The position numbers and the translations under genes were made by a program. The notes beneath the pieces were generated by a model. The model saw only the letters and a list, made by a program, of their open reading frames with translations. It ran no database searches and was not told where the DNA came from. From positions 3,925,001 to 3,989,000 of the forward strand of contig JAWHQI010000028.1 of assembly GCA_033032865.1 (NCBI GenBank): 64,000 bases of DNA. The letters run 5' to 3'. Below are positions 33,049 through 44,934 of the stretch, one piece after another. Numbering within the stretch: position 1 is the first letter of the stretch; each line of letters opens with the position of its first letter. The DNA comes from Dactylorhiza incarnata (Eukaryota; Streptophyta; Magnoliopsida; Asparagales; Orchidaceae).

Positions 33049-35005
33049 TTTTGGGAATTGTATCCACAATTACCTTGATTTGAAGAAGTCCCATTGAACT
33101 AAGTTGAATTGAGTTTGTATTTGATGTTTCTCTCTAGTAATGTGTTTGCAGGTTTTTAAATGGCTAAGTACAAACCAATGTCAGGTTTCAATGGGCATCT
33201 AACACAGGCCTATGCAATGTAATTCCTCATTGTATGGACCAAGGTGTTGATTCATGTGAAATCTCTCTATTGGGATGTACTTTTTATTCAAACACAAAGG
33301 AAGAGCTAAAGGGAGGTGCTGATGTTCTGTGTTCAAGGAAGAAACAGTTTTTTTCTAAGTAATTCTGCGTTCGACGAATTTAGATGAGTTCGTCGATCTC
33401 AGTTCGACGAACGGAAGCATTTTCGTCGAGCTCTGATCGATGGTCAGTTTTACTGGAAAACTCAGTTCCGCGTTCGTCGATCTCAGTTCGACGAACTGAA
33501 TGAACTTCGTCGACCTCGATTTTGCCTTAGCTGTAAGGAGTTCATCGACCGCATTCGTCGATATCCGTTCGACGAACAGAAGAAGTTTTCGTCGGCCGCC
33601 GGTTCGCCTAAGTTAAAGTTGGTTCGTCGATCGCGTTCGTCGATCTCCGTTCGACGAATAGGAAATAATTTCGTCGACCGTTGTTCTTCAGAAGTTCCGT
33701 TCGATGAACCTAAGTACTTTCGTCGATCTTAGCTTTGTGAAGCTTCTATGTTTTCTGATAACTAAAATGAGTTCGTCGAGCTCAATTTGAAGATTTTTCT
33801 TCTCAGGCCGAGGAATTGACTCTATGCTGTTTTGTTTCTCCAATTCTTTTCTCGAGAAGTCTTTATATTTCTCGAGAAGTTTTTCTCTATCCCGTAAATT
33901 CCTTCTATGTTCTTCTTGAAGCCAAAACCTATTTATTTCTCGAGAAATCCTTTGCTCTCGAGAAATTAATTGTTTTGTTCTGAATTTATTTTCTCGAGAA
34001 GTTCTTTGTTCCCGAAAAATTAATTCCTTCATTTTGAATTCTGTATTCTCTGAAGTTTAATTCTTTTCTCGAGAAGCTCTTTTGTTCTCGAGAAATTAAA
34101 TCCTTTGTTCTGAAATCTGTTTTCTCGGAATCTCATTTAGTTCTCGAGAAATCTGTTGTTTACCTGAAATATTTTCTAATTCCTTTTTAACGGGACGTTA
34201 AGTCACTGTGTCTTTTCTGACGGCTCTTTTGTTTTCGTTTAAGGTTCATTCTACCTTAACTGATGTCGTTAAGTCTTTTATATAAAGGCACTCGTTCTTA
34301 AGTTCCAAATAAGAATTCATTACTCTTCCTGATCAACCCTAATTTCTCCTGTCGTTCCATGAAACACGAGAAAGTGCCGCCTCCTGTCGAAAAGCTGGAG
34401 ATCGATCAGCTGTTCTAAATCAATCATCTCCAGTTTATGTGAAGGTTCGATTGATCACTGCTCCTTCATCTACAATTTCTATTGGATCAAATCAAATCAA
34501 AGAAGGTCGTATCTGAGTTTTGTTGTTCTTCCTCATCGACAACAAGTCAAAGTTTCTCAAGCCTCAAGAAGGAAGAAGATCTCAAGGCCTTTCAGATCTG
34601 GTTATGTATTGATAAACTTGTATCAATTCTTTATTACATTTGTTTGTAGGAGAAGTTTTCTCCGAGTTGTAGGAGAGGTTATTCTCCGAGTTGTAAGAGA
34701 GAGTTTCTCTCTGAGTTTGTAGGAGATTTGTCTCCAAGATTGTAGGAGTGTTGACTCCGAGATTGTGGGATCTTTCGTGATCCGAGTTTTAGTGAAGTAG
34801 TCAAGTCTAGCTGTGGTGCTAGATTGGCAAGGCCGGCAAGTGGAGTACCCAAGAACGGGGAACCACTATAAATTTATGTGTTATCTGTGATTGTGATTTG
34901 CTTGTTGTGCGTTCTATTTTATTAAGTTCTTTAATTCCGCAAAAGACGCGGTTATCACCTATTCACCCCCCTCTAGGTGATTTAGGTTGGCAATTAAATA
35001 CTTCA
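33049..35005 (+). repeat. Inner Copia 3' LTR
   Basis: 1957 bp, collinear with the 5' LTR. Its start is TTTTGGGAATTG, so the terminal TG has mutated. It ends AATACTTCA before the CATTG duplication. The C-tract is short (6 C at about 34966-34971). TATA-like TATATAAAGG lies near 34278. The 114-codon minus frame at 33688-34032 is an artefact of the palindromic TCGAC/CTCGAG motifs. Confidence 0.92.
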
Positions 35006-35010
35006 CATTG

Positions 35011-37100
35011 CACATAATAAGATTAAGGTCAAGGCATGACAAGATAGAACAATGTTAAGGAAACTTGAAATGAAAATTAAACATTGAAGAAAATCTTTAA
35101 GTGCATGTCTTATCAATTTTGACCATTTGTAATGAAAAGACTAAGATGATTTGCTCAAGTGAAGTTTAATAATCAAAACATACTTTTTATATACAATGAA
35201 AACAAAAGAAATGACAAAAACATATTTTCAACATTTTGAACTATTTGGAAAAAAACTGTATTTTTGAAATAAGATAAATTAGAAATAACTCATATCTGAG
35301 AAAAACAAACAGAGAAAATGCATGAGAAAAATACCAGAAATATTGTAGAAAACATATAGTGAAAAATTGGCCAAAGAAGCTAACGTCTGGCGTTAACTTC
35401 TTAATGCCCAAACAGAACACTGTTTTCTTAGGTTTTTGAAAAAAAAAATCTTTGGAATAGAGTTTATGTATATAGACCTTCTTAGTGTAGACATTTCAGA
35501 GAATTTGAAGATGATTAGAAGGTTATTTAAGCATGTTTTTGTTTGTATAAAAATGGTTTTTATATTTTTTTTTTGTTTTCAAATACTTGTGTTTTATAAG
35601 ATCATTAAAGCTCAAAATGATAAAATATGCAAAACACAAGATAAGCATGTTTGATCAAAGCAAGAATGCATTAATCATAAAGAGTGTATGTAAAACATAT
35701 TATATGGGTATGTCCTAGATTATAATACCCTAACAATATGCCTACACACTAGCCTCGTACTAAGTGACGGATGGGCATGAGGATCTGCACACATTTCGTA
35801 GGTTGGAGTGTTAATCCCATATGCACACACTAGAGAATGCTCAACCTAGCACTCTTCCTCCCCAGTGCCTTGCAAGGCCCCACTGGAACCCTCCCCGGTT
35901 AAGGACAAGACATGACTTAGAGGTTAGGTCTTCTAATGCATGCAACCCTACGCCCCCGCTATTGTGAGACATATAATATTGGTATATGATCATGGACATA
36001 TAAAGCGATTAGGTTTAAGAATGATTTGTAAACTATAAGTTTGTTTGAATTTTAGAATGATAATATAAAACTTCATAGTTATCATGAATTCTAAGTTCCA
36101 AATTTTCTATTTTTATATCTTGACAATCATATGATAACTAACAATGCATGAGATTAGCATGATAACTAATAATATTCATTATGTGACAATGTTAGTATGA
36201 TGTGTTAATATTATGCCATATGAATGATGCATATTTCTTAAATTGATAGAGATTCGATTTGTAGACCTAGAATTAAGTGATGATTTGATTTGATGTTATT
36301 GATATCGAGGGGATTCTAAGGTCTAGATATAGTAAGATACATGCAAAAATAGTGAACCACATTTCACACATAATACACCAACCATGGTATGAAGTTATAA
36401 TATCAATAGTCAACATATAAATCATAATTCCTATGTATGATAAAAGTAGTTGATTCTTGATAGATCATGAATTACGATATATGATTATATAGAATTTTAG
36501 CATAGGATATCATAAGATCATGGTGGCGTGTTTGACACCAATATTCATTATGTTGAGTTATGACAATTAATCTTTTAATATGTCTATTGTGATTTTCTTT
36601 TTAATTTTTCGAAAGAGAAAAATTGATGTTCATGATTAATCTAGATAAATATCTCATAACAAATTTAGAATTAGATATATATATATATATAATATAAGAT
36701 ATTTATAGGTAATGAATTTAGATAGGTCACCAAAATAAAATATGACTTTGAATTTTGATCAATTTGATTTATAAACTCATTAAGTTTTTTAGGAGATAAA
36801 ATCATATTTCCAATAATATATAAGATGACCATGACATGATAGCTTAAAAAAAAAGAAAACAAAAATAAGAGCAAAAAGACATTAAAGCAAATCATGAAGT
36901 AGAGATTTGTATATTTCATTTAGAAAAGATTATACTTCATGCATTTGGTGATACCTAAAGAATAAGAGATTTAGGTATCCAAAGAGAACCAAGTGTAACG
37001 GTTCCTTTGGGTACCCAAATATAGTGAGATGACTTTTGGGGAGATGAGAACGAAAATACCCTTTCAAGTGGAGTTAGTGTTTCTTCTTTAATTTTTGGTC
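35011..37100. other. Outer Copia interior, AT-rich, no recognisable genes
   Basis: Mostly AT-rich with small frames lacking domains (35436-35654, 36671-36919). A (TA)n run lies at about 36676-36694. A distinctly less AT-rich block at about 35745-35970 (TGCCTACACACTAGCC; CCTCCCCAGTGCCTTGC) has no identified function. Confidence 0.45.
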
Positions 37101-38270
37101 TCCACTCATAATTTAGTTTAGTGTTATAATTATGCATCAAATTTCCATATTCATTAAACTTAGGCTTAAAATAATAATGACTTTTGAAACTATTTTTATA
37201 GGAAATTTTTGTACATTTGAATTTAATTTGGGAGATATATAATGAGAGTTAGAATTCATTATGCTTGTATGATTAAACATTCTACTAGGTGCATGTTTAA
37301 TATATTTTAAAATACTAGTAGAAGTTTTACACATGTTTGATGATAAATTAGAAATAAAAGATTTTTTATTACTTGTAATGTTTTGCACAAATAGTTTTAA
37401 TGATTCTAGTTTATTAGATAAAATATTATTTTCATTTACCAATTTTTCATTATGCTCTTTTGAAATTAAAAGTTCTTTTTCAAAATCCTTGTATTTTTAT
37501 TTAATATCATTACAATCAAAATTAGGCTTTGAAATTTCAATTAGAGAGCAAGATGGAGAAGCCACATCACAACTAGATTTACATTAACATTAGCTTTTAA
37601 CCTTTTATTTTCTAAACGTAATTTCTCATTAGCAATTTTCAATTTCTTAATTACATGTTTAGTAATTTGTAGCAATTGTAAAGTAGAAATAGAATTGCAA
37701 ACAATAAGGAAATTTGATTTACTTATAGTGTTTTTGGATGCAGTGAGATTTGAGCATAGAGTTTCTTTGTTATCTTCATCTTTTTGGCACTCCTCTTCCA
37801 AAGATAAAATTTCTTCTTCTCTTCAACTTCATGTGCACTCCATTGATCCATCATGAGAGGAGTTTTCGTGAACATCTGTGCAAGCATGTATGTTCTCAAA
37901 TTCTTGCATTTATTCTATACCTGTTGATGGAGAATCATAAGTTATTTCAAGAAAATCCACATCTCATATGCAGTAGGAAGAGTATAAATGAGTTTGGAAA
38001 TAATTTAGTTAAGTGCACAAAATAGGCAATTCATTGATTTAGCATTTAAGACACATTCTTCCCTACTAAACTTATTTGGTGGCTTCCTAATGGTAAAATT
38101 TCATATTTTAATATCTAATGACATGAGAAATTTTTCGATTAATATTTTCCACCCTTTAAAATTTTTTCCTTCAAATAAAGGTGGTGCCATAGATTTTCCC
38201 TCTATATAAATATTTCTCTCACTAGTAGAAGCGAGATCATGATTACAAAGCGTCATTATTCCTGGTTGTT
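37101..38270 (-). pseudogene. Outer Copia gag remnant (UBN2-type)
   Basis: Read on the minus strand from about 38230: MAPPLFEGKNFKGWKILIEK, then after stops KPPNKFSREECVLNAKSMNC, LFCALN and LPTAYEMWIFL. This is the usual order of a Copia gag (UBN2) domain. Further left, 37541-37801 is a coiled-coil frame (KIANEKLRLENKRLKANVN) and 37137-37442 an Asn/Ser-rich frame, both plausible gag C-terminal remnants. Many stops and frame changes. No protease, integrase or RT follows before the inner insertion or after it. Confidence 0.7.
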
Positions 38271-38289
38271 AGACCGTTTGGAATAATCT

Positions 38290-38302
38290 CGCTCTAATAC
38301 CA
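38290..38302 (-). promoter_or_regulatory. Primer-binding site of the outer Copia element (initiator tRNA-Met type)
   Basis: GCTCTAATACCA on the plus strand is TGGTATTAGAGC on the minus strand, one mismatch from the TGGTATCAGAG site of the inner element. It lies 2-3 bp inside the right LTR, which fixes minus-strand orientation. Confidence 0.85.
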
Positions 38303-38304
38303 CT

Positions 38305-39474
38305 TGTTGGATCTTGAGGCGCCCTTAGAGGGGGGTGAATAAGGGTTTTTGAAAACTTTATGATTTAATGGAAAACTTTTGTGTTTCCCAAGAAGTGAAT
38401 AGAATTAAAGTAAAAAGATAGAAATAAGAAATGAAATCAATTTTATTGAACTTGAAAAGACGTGATTATCATTTATAAAATTGATTACAAAATCTGATTT
38501 CTATGACGCTAGAAATCAAAGCGAATAATATGAAAACTCTTTTTGTTTTCTATACCGACTCTTCTCCCTAAGAACCGGTTGGCTTTAACCGATCTATCCC
38601 CAGATACAGACTCAAGTTGCTCTAGACTTTCTATCCCTAGAAAAGGCCTCGAGCACCCCCTAGATCTACTCCTTAGACCTAGTCGCCAACACGAGGCGAA
38701 TTCCTCCCTAAATCCTACCCAGACCTAGTCGCCAACACGAGGCGAATTCATGAAATGATCACAAAGATCAAGGTGTTACAATATAACAGACAAATGTAAA
38801 AAATGCCCTATGAGGTAATCTGAAGGAGACGGCGAAGAATCGTTGAAGATTGTTGAAGTCGATGCATGTGTTCTTCGCGTTGAGTTAGCGTTGATCCAAG
38901 CCTCCTTTGATTCCTTCTTTTGAAATTGAGTGGGAGATCCTTTGTGGTCTGGAAATACGACACTCACAAATAATTCAGAGTGCTGGAATAGGGCTCATTG
39001 GCATGGCTCGTTGAAGAGAGCGAATGCCACATATTTATAGGACTGGAAGCTAACGGCGGCGTTAAGGCTAACGTTAGGCGTTGACTCAGTACATAAATAA
39101 TTTGATGGCTCGGATCTTCAAAACAGGAAGGAGATTCTATATCTTTGGAAACATTCATTTTAGGAAACCTTAACGCTGGCGTTGAGTCTAACGCATAACG
39201 TTAAGCCAAATCATTCCTAAAGTTCTCCTTCAATTACGGCAGCTTCCCTCTATGTCATATTCGTCGAGTGTCAATGCCGGCATTAAGTCCTAACGCCTGG
39301 CGTTAGACCACTATCATTATTTTAGCTTGTGGGCAAGTCCAGACCAACAATGTAGCCTCCTAGTGTCAATATAGTTCATACCTGCATGCTAAAAACACAA
39401 TGACAAACAAGATCAAATACAAGTAGGATTTGTTATTCTCAAATCAAAGGGATACGGAAAACCGTGTTCCAACA
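38305..39474 (-). repeat. Outer Copia 5' LTR
   Basis: 1170 bp. It starts (plus strand) TGTTGGATCTTGAGG and ends TTCCAACA before CTGAA. It matches the left copy with scattered substitutions, and has an extra block of about 20 bp near 38357. The palindromic AACGCC/GGCGTT cluster lies at about 39050-39310. Confidence 0.9.
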
Positions 39475-39479
39475 CTGAA

Positions 39480-40495
39480 TGGCTGCCACATTCTCCCGAA
39501 TTAAACTCTCAAAGAACAGCTGGAATCTCTTCCTCAGAGACACACCTTGTCAATGGTGAGAGAAAAGTCTTCCTGTAGAGTACCCTTGCAATAAGATAAT
39601 AGTAAGCTACTTTCAAGTTAAACCTTTTCTTATCTTTTACAGTCGGGTGGAACTCCCCAGTTGAGAGGTGGAGGATGAATGGGTCCATTCAAGATGGGCG
39701 TTGATCTATTTGCATGACTTCTCCTTCTTCTATAGCTGGATGAAACAATTCTGAAGTGGTTCCTCCTGAAAGGAGACCAAACTTTACTAGTTCGTATGCT
39801 TCTGCGTTCTCTGCCCGTGGAATATGATTAATAGTGAAGCTCCTGAATTTGCATATCTCAATCTTCACAAGAGCTTGGTATTGCTTCAAAATGTGATCTC
39901 TGGTCTCGAAAGTTCCATTTACTTGAGACACCAGTACCAGAGAGTCTGTTTTGACTTTAACATCTTCGATCCCCAATTATCTTGCAAACCTGAGACCGGT
40001 GAACAAGACTTCATACTCTGCTTGATTATTCGTCGCTGGGAAGTAGAACTTCAAAGCTTGGTCCAATCTAACCCCATTCGGGTTAATCAAAATAACTCCA
40101 GCTCCGGATGAGTTCCTCCCTGAAGCTCCATCGACGAAGATCGTCCAGGCGAGAGGTGTTCCAACCTCTTTTTCTGAGTAAACTTCCTTTGCATCAATAA
40201 TAAAATCTGATAATACTTGGGCTTTGATTGATACTCAGGGAATATATGAAATGTCAAATTCACTGAGCTCTATCGCCAATTTCGCCAATCTACCTGAGTG
40301 TTTTGGCTTCTCTAACACACTTTTCAACGGAAGATCGGTGACAACTTGAATTGAATAAGCTAGAAAGTAAGGTCTTAGTCTTCACGCCGAAGTAACAAGC
40401 ATTAAGGCCAACTTCTCGAGGATCGGATATTGAGTTTCCGAATCCTTCAAGATCTTGCTCACGTAATAAACCGAAAATTGCCTCTTTTTCTCTTC
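39480..40495 (-). pseudogene. Tat element RNase H and linker, decayed
   Basis: The RNase H end reads LGIEDVKVKTDSLVLVSQVN and IPRAENAEAYELVKFG; that last stretch normally carries an Asp/Ala-rich DALAKL end. RPREVGLN-like and KCVREAKTLR fragments precede it (40290-40499). RNase H removes RNA from the RNA-DNA hybrid. Stops and frame changes are frequent. The segment nearest 39480 leads into the integrase zinc finger that continues at 19703 across the outer Copia insertion. Confidence 0.78.
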
Positions 40496-41330
40496 TCAAA
40501 CTAGCACAGAACTGATGGCATCAGAGCCAACTCCAAGATATAGTAAAAGATCTTCTCCCTCTCTCGGGCTTTGGAGCAAAGGAGTTGACGTTAATTCCTT
40601 TTTCAGCTGATCGAAAGCATCGTCACACTCTTTCGTCCATTCAAGTTTGGCACATCCACGAAGGGTTCTACAGAAAGGAGCACTTTTATCTCCAGAGAGA
40701 GAGATAAAACGACTTAAACCTGCCATCCTCCCACCTAACTGCTGAACTTCCTTGGAGGATTTTGGAGGTGACATTTCCAGGATTGCAACGAAGACGCATT
40801 TCAACGAGTTCAGTCTCATATTAAAGGTTCAGAGAGTTGCAAACATTTCAACGAGATCGTCAAGGTGAGCAGAGAAGATTTACTTTTTATTAGAAGGTCA
40901 TCGACATAAACCTCTAAATTTCTTCCTTTTGGGTTTTTGACAATGGTGTCCATCATTTTCTGATTAGTAGCACCAGCATTCTTTAGCCCAAAAGGCATTA
41001 CGAGGTAGCAAAAGCATCTGTCATTCGTGATGAATAAGGTATGAGGGATGTCGGGCTTATACATTCTTATTTGATGATAACCAGATAATGCAACTAAGAA
41101 ACTCATGCATGAATACCCAACGACGGAATCAACTAAAGAATTTATCTGAGGCAAGGGGTAACAATCTTTAGGGAAAGCTTTATTGAGTTTGGTAATACCC
41201 ACACACATTCGCCACTTCTCACCAGCTTTTTTTACCATTACAACATTCGATACCCAATCGGGGTATTGAATTTCCTTAACAAAATTAGCCTTGAGAAGTT
41301 TTCCACCTCCTACCAAATCGGTTGAGCTAG
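40496..41330 (-). pseudogene. Tat element reverse transcriptase, decayed
   Basis: The first frame (41316-40816) reads YPDWVSNVVMVKKAGEKWRM, LNKAFPKDCYPLPQINSLVD, SGYHQIRMY, CYLVMPFGLKNAGAT and LEVYVDDLLIKS, the full set of fingers-palm motifs with the YVDD site intact. The second frame (40819-40496) gives the thumb and connection: SSKEVQQLGGRMAGLSRFIS, KLEWTKECDDAFDQLKKEL. The join of the two frames is broken. It copies the element RNA. A short CCGCCA repeat at about 41335-41363 lies just upstream. Confidence 0.9.
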
Positions 41331-41349
41331 GGTCACCGCCACCGCCACT

Positions 41350-42180
41350 GCCACCGCCCTCTTCTTTTGCTTAATGGGACTGAAGCTTGGATCGATATTG
41401 AGATGGTGACAGGAAACATCTGGATCAACTCCGGGCATGTCATCAGCTGACCAGGAGAAGACATCCAGATTCCGCAGGAGACAGGAGATGAGCTAGCTCT
41501 TGCCAGCTTAAGACAACTCTGCATTGATTGAGAGCTTATTGCTCTCATCTTCCTTGTTGATAGGGACGGCTTGAGTTGATTGGGCAAGTTCCAAGCGAAC
41601 CCCATATCTGGCTTCATCTTCCATGATCTCTTCCGCAGCTTTTGCAAGATTGGAGACATGAGGTGCTGAGGAGATCTCAGCTATCTTTGGAGGAGATGAT
41701 TCGGTCATATTGACCGTCTTTACATAACATTCTCGGGCTTTCCTCGGATCGCTCCTGATCCGGTACTGTTTTCCATTCAGGGCAAACTTTATGGCCAAGT
41801 GATAGGTGGAAACCAGTGCCTAATACTCGTTCATAATTGGCCTCCAAAAGATTGCCTTATAGCTGCTCGGAGCTTCAACGACTATGAACTTGACTAACTT
41901 TACAATACCTCCAAGCATCACCGAGAGGGTGACGTTTCCTTCTACCTCCTTCTTCTCCCCAGAAAAGCCGTAGAGCGGCCCTTCGGTGGAAAGAAGAGTC
42001 TTCCCAGTCTTCAAGGCTTCAAAGGCTGGTTTGAAGAGGAGGTTCACCGAGCTCCCGGTGTCGATCAAGATATTCTCCACGGTATAGTTCTCTATCACCG
42101 CCCTGATGACGACTGCGGTGTTGAAAGGATTGGCGGTTGGAGGAAGGTCATCCAACCCAAAAGTGACTATTCCTCGGACT
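41350..42180 (-). pseudogene. Tat element aspartic protease and linker
   Basis: ENILIDTGSSVNLLFKPAFE near 42080-42020 is the D-T-G active site of a retroviral-type aspartic protease. VEGNVTLSVMLGG and IVVEAPSSYKAIFWRP follow. The linker 41798-41508 carries MAIKFALNGKQYRIRSDPRK and KARECYVKTVNM, typical between protease and RT of Tat-like elements. The frame is broken near 41820 and 41350. Confidence 0.88.
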
Positions 42181-42399
42181 GGAGCAGAAGAAGAAGAAGA
42201 AGAGGTAACAACGACCTCTGATCAGTAGACTCTTGCGAGACTAACCTTCTTAGAGGATTCCATCCATGCTCCTCCGTGGATGTAGAAGAGGTAGCCCAAA
42301 GCACCCTCGTCATTTGCATCCACACACTCGCTTAGATAACCAATGTTGTCGAGATGGCCAACGTCATCCATCTCCTCGCTTTCCCAATAGACTTCTGCT

Positions 42400-43084
42400 A
42401 CCTCCTTGCTTTTGGAGGTCGGAGCGTTAGACGAATCTCCCTTCTAGACCAGCTCTTGCAAATTTTCTTCCTTTAAGAGCCTCTCCACCAGCAAGCGGAG
42501 AGCTCTGCAGTTCTCTGTCATATGGTCCCTCTCCCTGTGATGCTTATAGTAGAGGGAATGATTCCTTGTCTTGGGATCTGATTGGATTGGGGCAGGCTTC
42601 CTGTAGAAGGGATGCTTTTGAAGCACATAAACCACCTCGCTCATAGAGTGATTCAGCTCGGTGAACGACTCTTGAGAATCGTTGAAAGACGGCTGAGAAG
42701 AGGTCGGGAGAGACGACTGAACTAATTGAACCTGATGAACAGGTGTCAGTTGCGGAGCTGGAGTAGCAGAGGTTGGCATCAGAAATGCCTTGGGTTGAAA
42801 CTGTTGATGTCCCTGATGGGGACGATGGTGGCAGAAGTTCCTCCCCCTCTGAGTAGGAGGTTGGAACTCTTGACGTGGTGGCTTTGCTGATTGCTGGGCT
42901 GGAAAGAAGCAAGCAGAGCCCTTTTGGCCGGCTCTGCACTTCAAGTTAAAAATATAGCTGCGGTTGTTGATCTCCCCTTCTATGAACTGATTCGCAAATA
43001 CTTATCAACTCTTGATAAGAGTCGGACTCTCTCGTGGTGACCTCAAATTTGAGGGGACCTTCCTGAAGGCCATTTACTAAGGCC
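42400..43084 (-). pseudogene. Tat element gag, C-terminal part
   Basis: VALVNGLQEGPLKFEV follows directly after the ACCAT target duplication. It continues with a Pro/Gln-rich stretch (42944-42560) and YYKHHRERDHMTENCRALR, a degenerate zinc-knuckle-like motif in which the first Cys of the usual Y-C-x-F/Y-H pattern is Tyr. The N-terminal part of the same gag lies on the far side of the 43090-50880 insertion. Confidence 0.82.
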
Positions 43085-43089
43085 ACCAT
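43085..43089. repeat. Left target duplication ACCAT of the gag-only element
   Basis: ACCAT is repeated exactly at 50881-50885. It interrupts the Tat gag between the segments reading DPSLYM and VALVNGL. Confidence 0.9.
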
Positions 43090-43588
43090 TGTTGAAACCG
43101 ATTTCTCGGTCTCTGTGGAGTTCGGGGCCCCCAACAAGTTGAGGGGTGGTCAACTCTTACTTCCCCCAAGGGAGAGCTCTAGGTTGGAAGTGTTGGAACT
43201 ATGAACTGGACCAAGGGCTCGGCGAGGAGGTCCCACCACATACCCGAAAGACCTTCAAGGCGCTTCCCCTCCCAAACCAATGTCGGGCTTCGGCACCACT
43301 GGAGGCTCTCCCCACCCCACTAGAGAGAAAGTGGGGAGAGAGAGAGGGTGGGAGTTAACCTAGAACAAGATTTCCCCCAAATGGTGCCCCATTGGTCCTA
43401 TTTATAGGATTTCTGGATTTGGGCTGCAAATAACCAAACTCGGGCCTATCAGATTACCAAAATACCCCCGGACTTGGCCTGCGAATAGCCAAATCCCGCT
43501 ATTCTACGGCGCTAACGCAGACCGAACCTCTTTACTGGGGCTGGGCGAGAGGGGGCAGGCAGCTCCCCTGTCTCTCCCCCCTGCTTGA

Positions 43589-44126
43589 GATGGGGGGGGG
43601 GGGGGGGGGGGGGGGGGTCGGCCCCCCCTCCTCCCCTCGCCCCTCTACAGGATGGGGGCGAGAGGGGGGGTCGGCCCCCCTCCTCCTCTCGCCCCTCTAT
43701 GGGATGGGGGCGAGAGGGGGGGGGGGGGGGGGTCGGGCCCCCTCCTCCTCTCGCCCCTCTATGGGATGGGGGCAAGAGGGGGGGGGGGGGGGGGGGGGGG
43801 GGTCGGCCCCCCTCCTCCTCTCGCCCCTCTATGGGATGGGGGCGAGAGGGGGGGTCGGCCCCCCTCCTCCTCTCGCCCCTCTATGGGATGGGGGCGAGAG
43901 GGAGGGGGGGGGGGGGGGGGGGGGTCGGCCCCCCTCCTCCTCTCGCCCCTATATGGGATGGGGGTGAGAGGGGGGGTCCCCCTCCCCTCCTCCTCTCGCC
44001 ACTCTATGGGGATGGGGGCGAGAGGGGGGGTCAGCCCCCCTCCTCCTCTCGCCCCTCTACAGGAATGGGGGCGAGAGGGGGGTCGGCCCCCCTCCTCCTC
44101 TCGCCCCTCTATAGGGATGGGGGCCA

Positions 44127-44160
<34 letters not shown>

Positions 44161-44810
44161 CGGCCCCCCTCCTCCTCTCGCCCCTCTATGGGAAGGGGGC
44201 GAGAGGGGGGGTCGGCCCCCCTCCTCCTCTCACCCCTCTATGGGGATGGGGGCGAGAGGGGGGGTCGGCCCCCCTCCTCCTCTCGCCCCTCTACAGGAAT
44301 GGGAGCGAGGGGGGGGGGGGGGGGGGGGGGGTCGACCCCCCTCCTCCTCTCGCCCCTCTACAGGGATGGGGGAGAGAGGGGGGGTCGGCCCCCCTCCTCC
44401 TCTCGCCCCTCTACAGGGATGGGGGCGAGGGGGGGGGGGGGGGGCGGCCCCCCTCCTCCTCTTGCCCCTCTACAGGGATGGGGGAGAGAGGGGAGGTCGG
44501 CCCCCCTCCTCCTCTCGCCCCTCTACAGGATGGGGGCGAGAGGGGGGTCGGCCCCCCTCCTCCTCTCACCCCTCTACAGGATGGGGGCGAGAGGGGGGGG
44601 GGGGGGGGGGGGGTCGGCCCCCCTCCTCCTCTCGCCCCTCTATGGGATGGGGGCGAGAGGGGGGGTCGGCCCCCTCCTCCTCTCGCCCCTCTACAAGGAT
44701 GGGGGCGAGAGGGGGGTGGGGGGGGGGGGGGGGGGGTCGGACCCCCTCCTCCTCTCGCCCCTCTATGGGATGGGGGAGAGAGGGGGGTCGGCCCCCCCTC
44801 CTCCTCTCCC
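43589..44810. repeat. Hairpin/G-tract array 1, about 20 units of about 52-70 bp
   Basis: Each unit is a variant of GGGGGCGAGAGGGGGG + TCGGC + CCCCCCTCCTCCTCTCGCCC + CTCTAYRGGRAT. The GGGGCGAGAG and CTCTCGCCCC arms are inverted repeats, and the G-tract pairs with the C-tract, so every unit can fold as a hairpin. Several G-tracts are extended to 15-32 G (for example near 44135). No unit contains a stop in any plus frame, which creates open frames of up to 607 codons that are not genes. Confidence 0.92.
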
Positions 44811-44934
44811 CCTTATTTGGATGGGCGAGCGAAAGGCCCCCGCCTCCACCGCTGGCCACCCTCTTCCTGTCCTGAATCTTGCTGGAGAACAATGTCTAAA
44901 AAGACTACTTGGGTCCCGGGAGACTACTTGGGTC

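Larger units (their letters stand above)
22414..35005 (+). mobile_element. Inner Copia element, SIRE/Maximus type, nearly complete (family C)
   Basis: It is bounded by CATTG at 22409-22413 and 35006-35010, with LTRs 22414-24409 and 33049-35005. A tRNA-iMet primer site (TGGTATCAGAG) lies at 24412. Interior order is gag, protease, integrase, RT, RNase H, then an env-like ORF, the hallmark layout of SIRE/Maximus Copia elements. Breaks are few: frame changes near 26530 and 29235, a nonsense codon at 27245-27247, a break near 29830 and a break in the env-like ORF. In the first 100 bp the two LTRs differ at about five positions. It is the youngest insertion of the stack. Confidence 0.93.
19704..39474 (-). 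mobile_element. Outer Copia element (SIRE-like LTRs, family B), pol-less, host of a younger insertion
   Basis: LTRs at 19704-20845 and 38305-39474 both start TGTTGGATCTTGAGGCGCCC and end TTCCAACA; the element is bounded by CTGAA. A tRNA-iMet-type primer site in minus orientation lies beside the right LTR and a purine tract beside the left LTR, so it is transcribed right to left. Only a decayed gag is recognisable inside. With the 12.6-kb Copia insertion and its target duplication removed, it would be about 7.2 kb. It may be a non-autonomous or internally deleted derivative. Confidence 0.88.
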
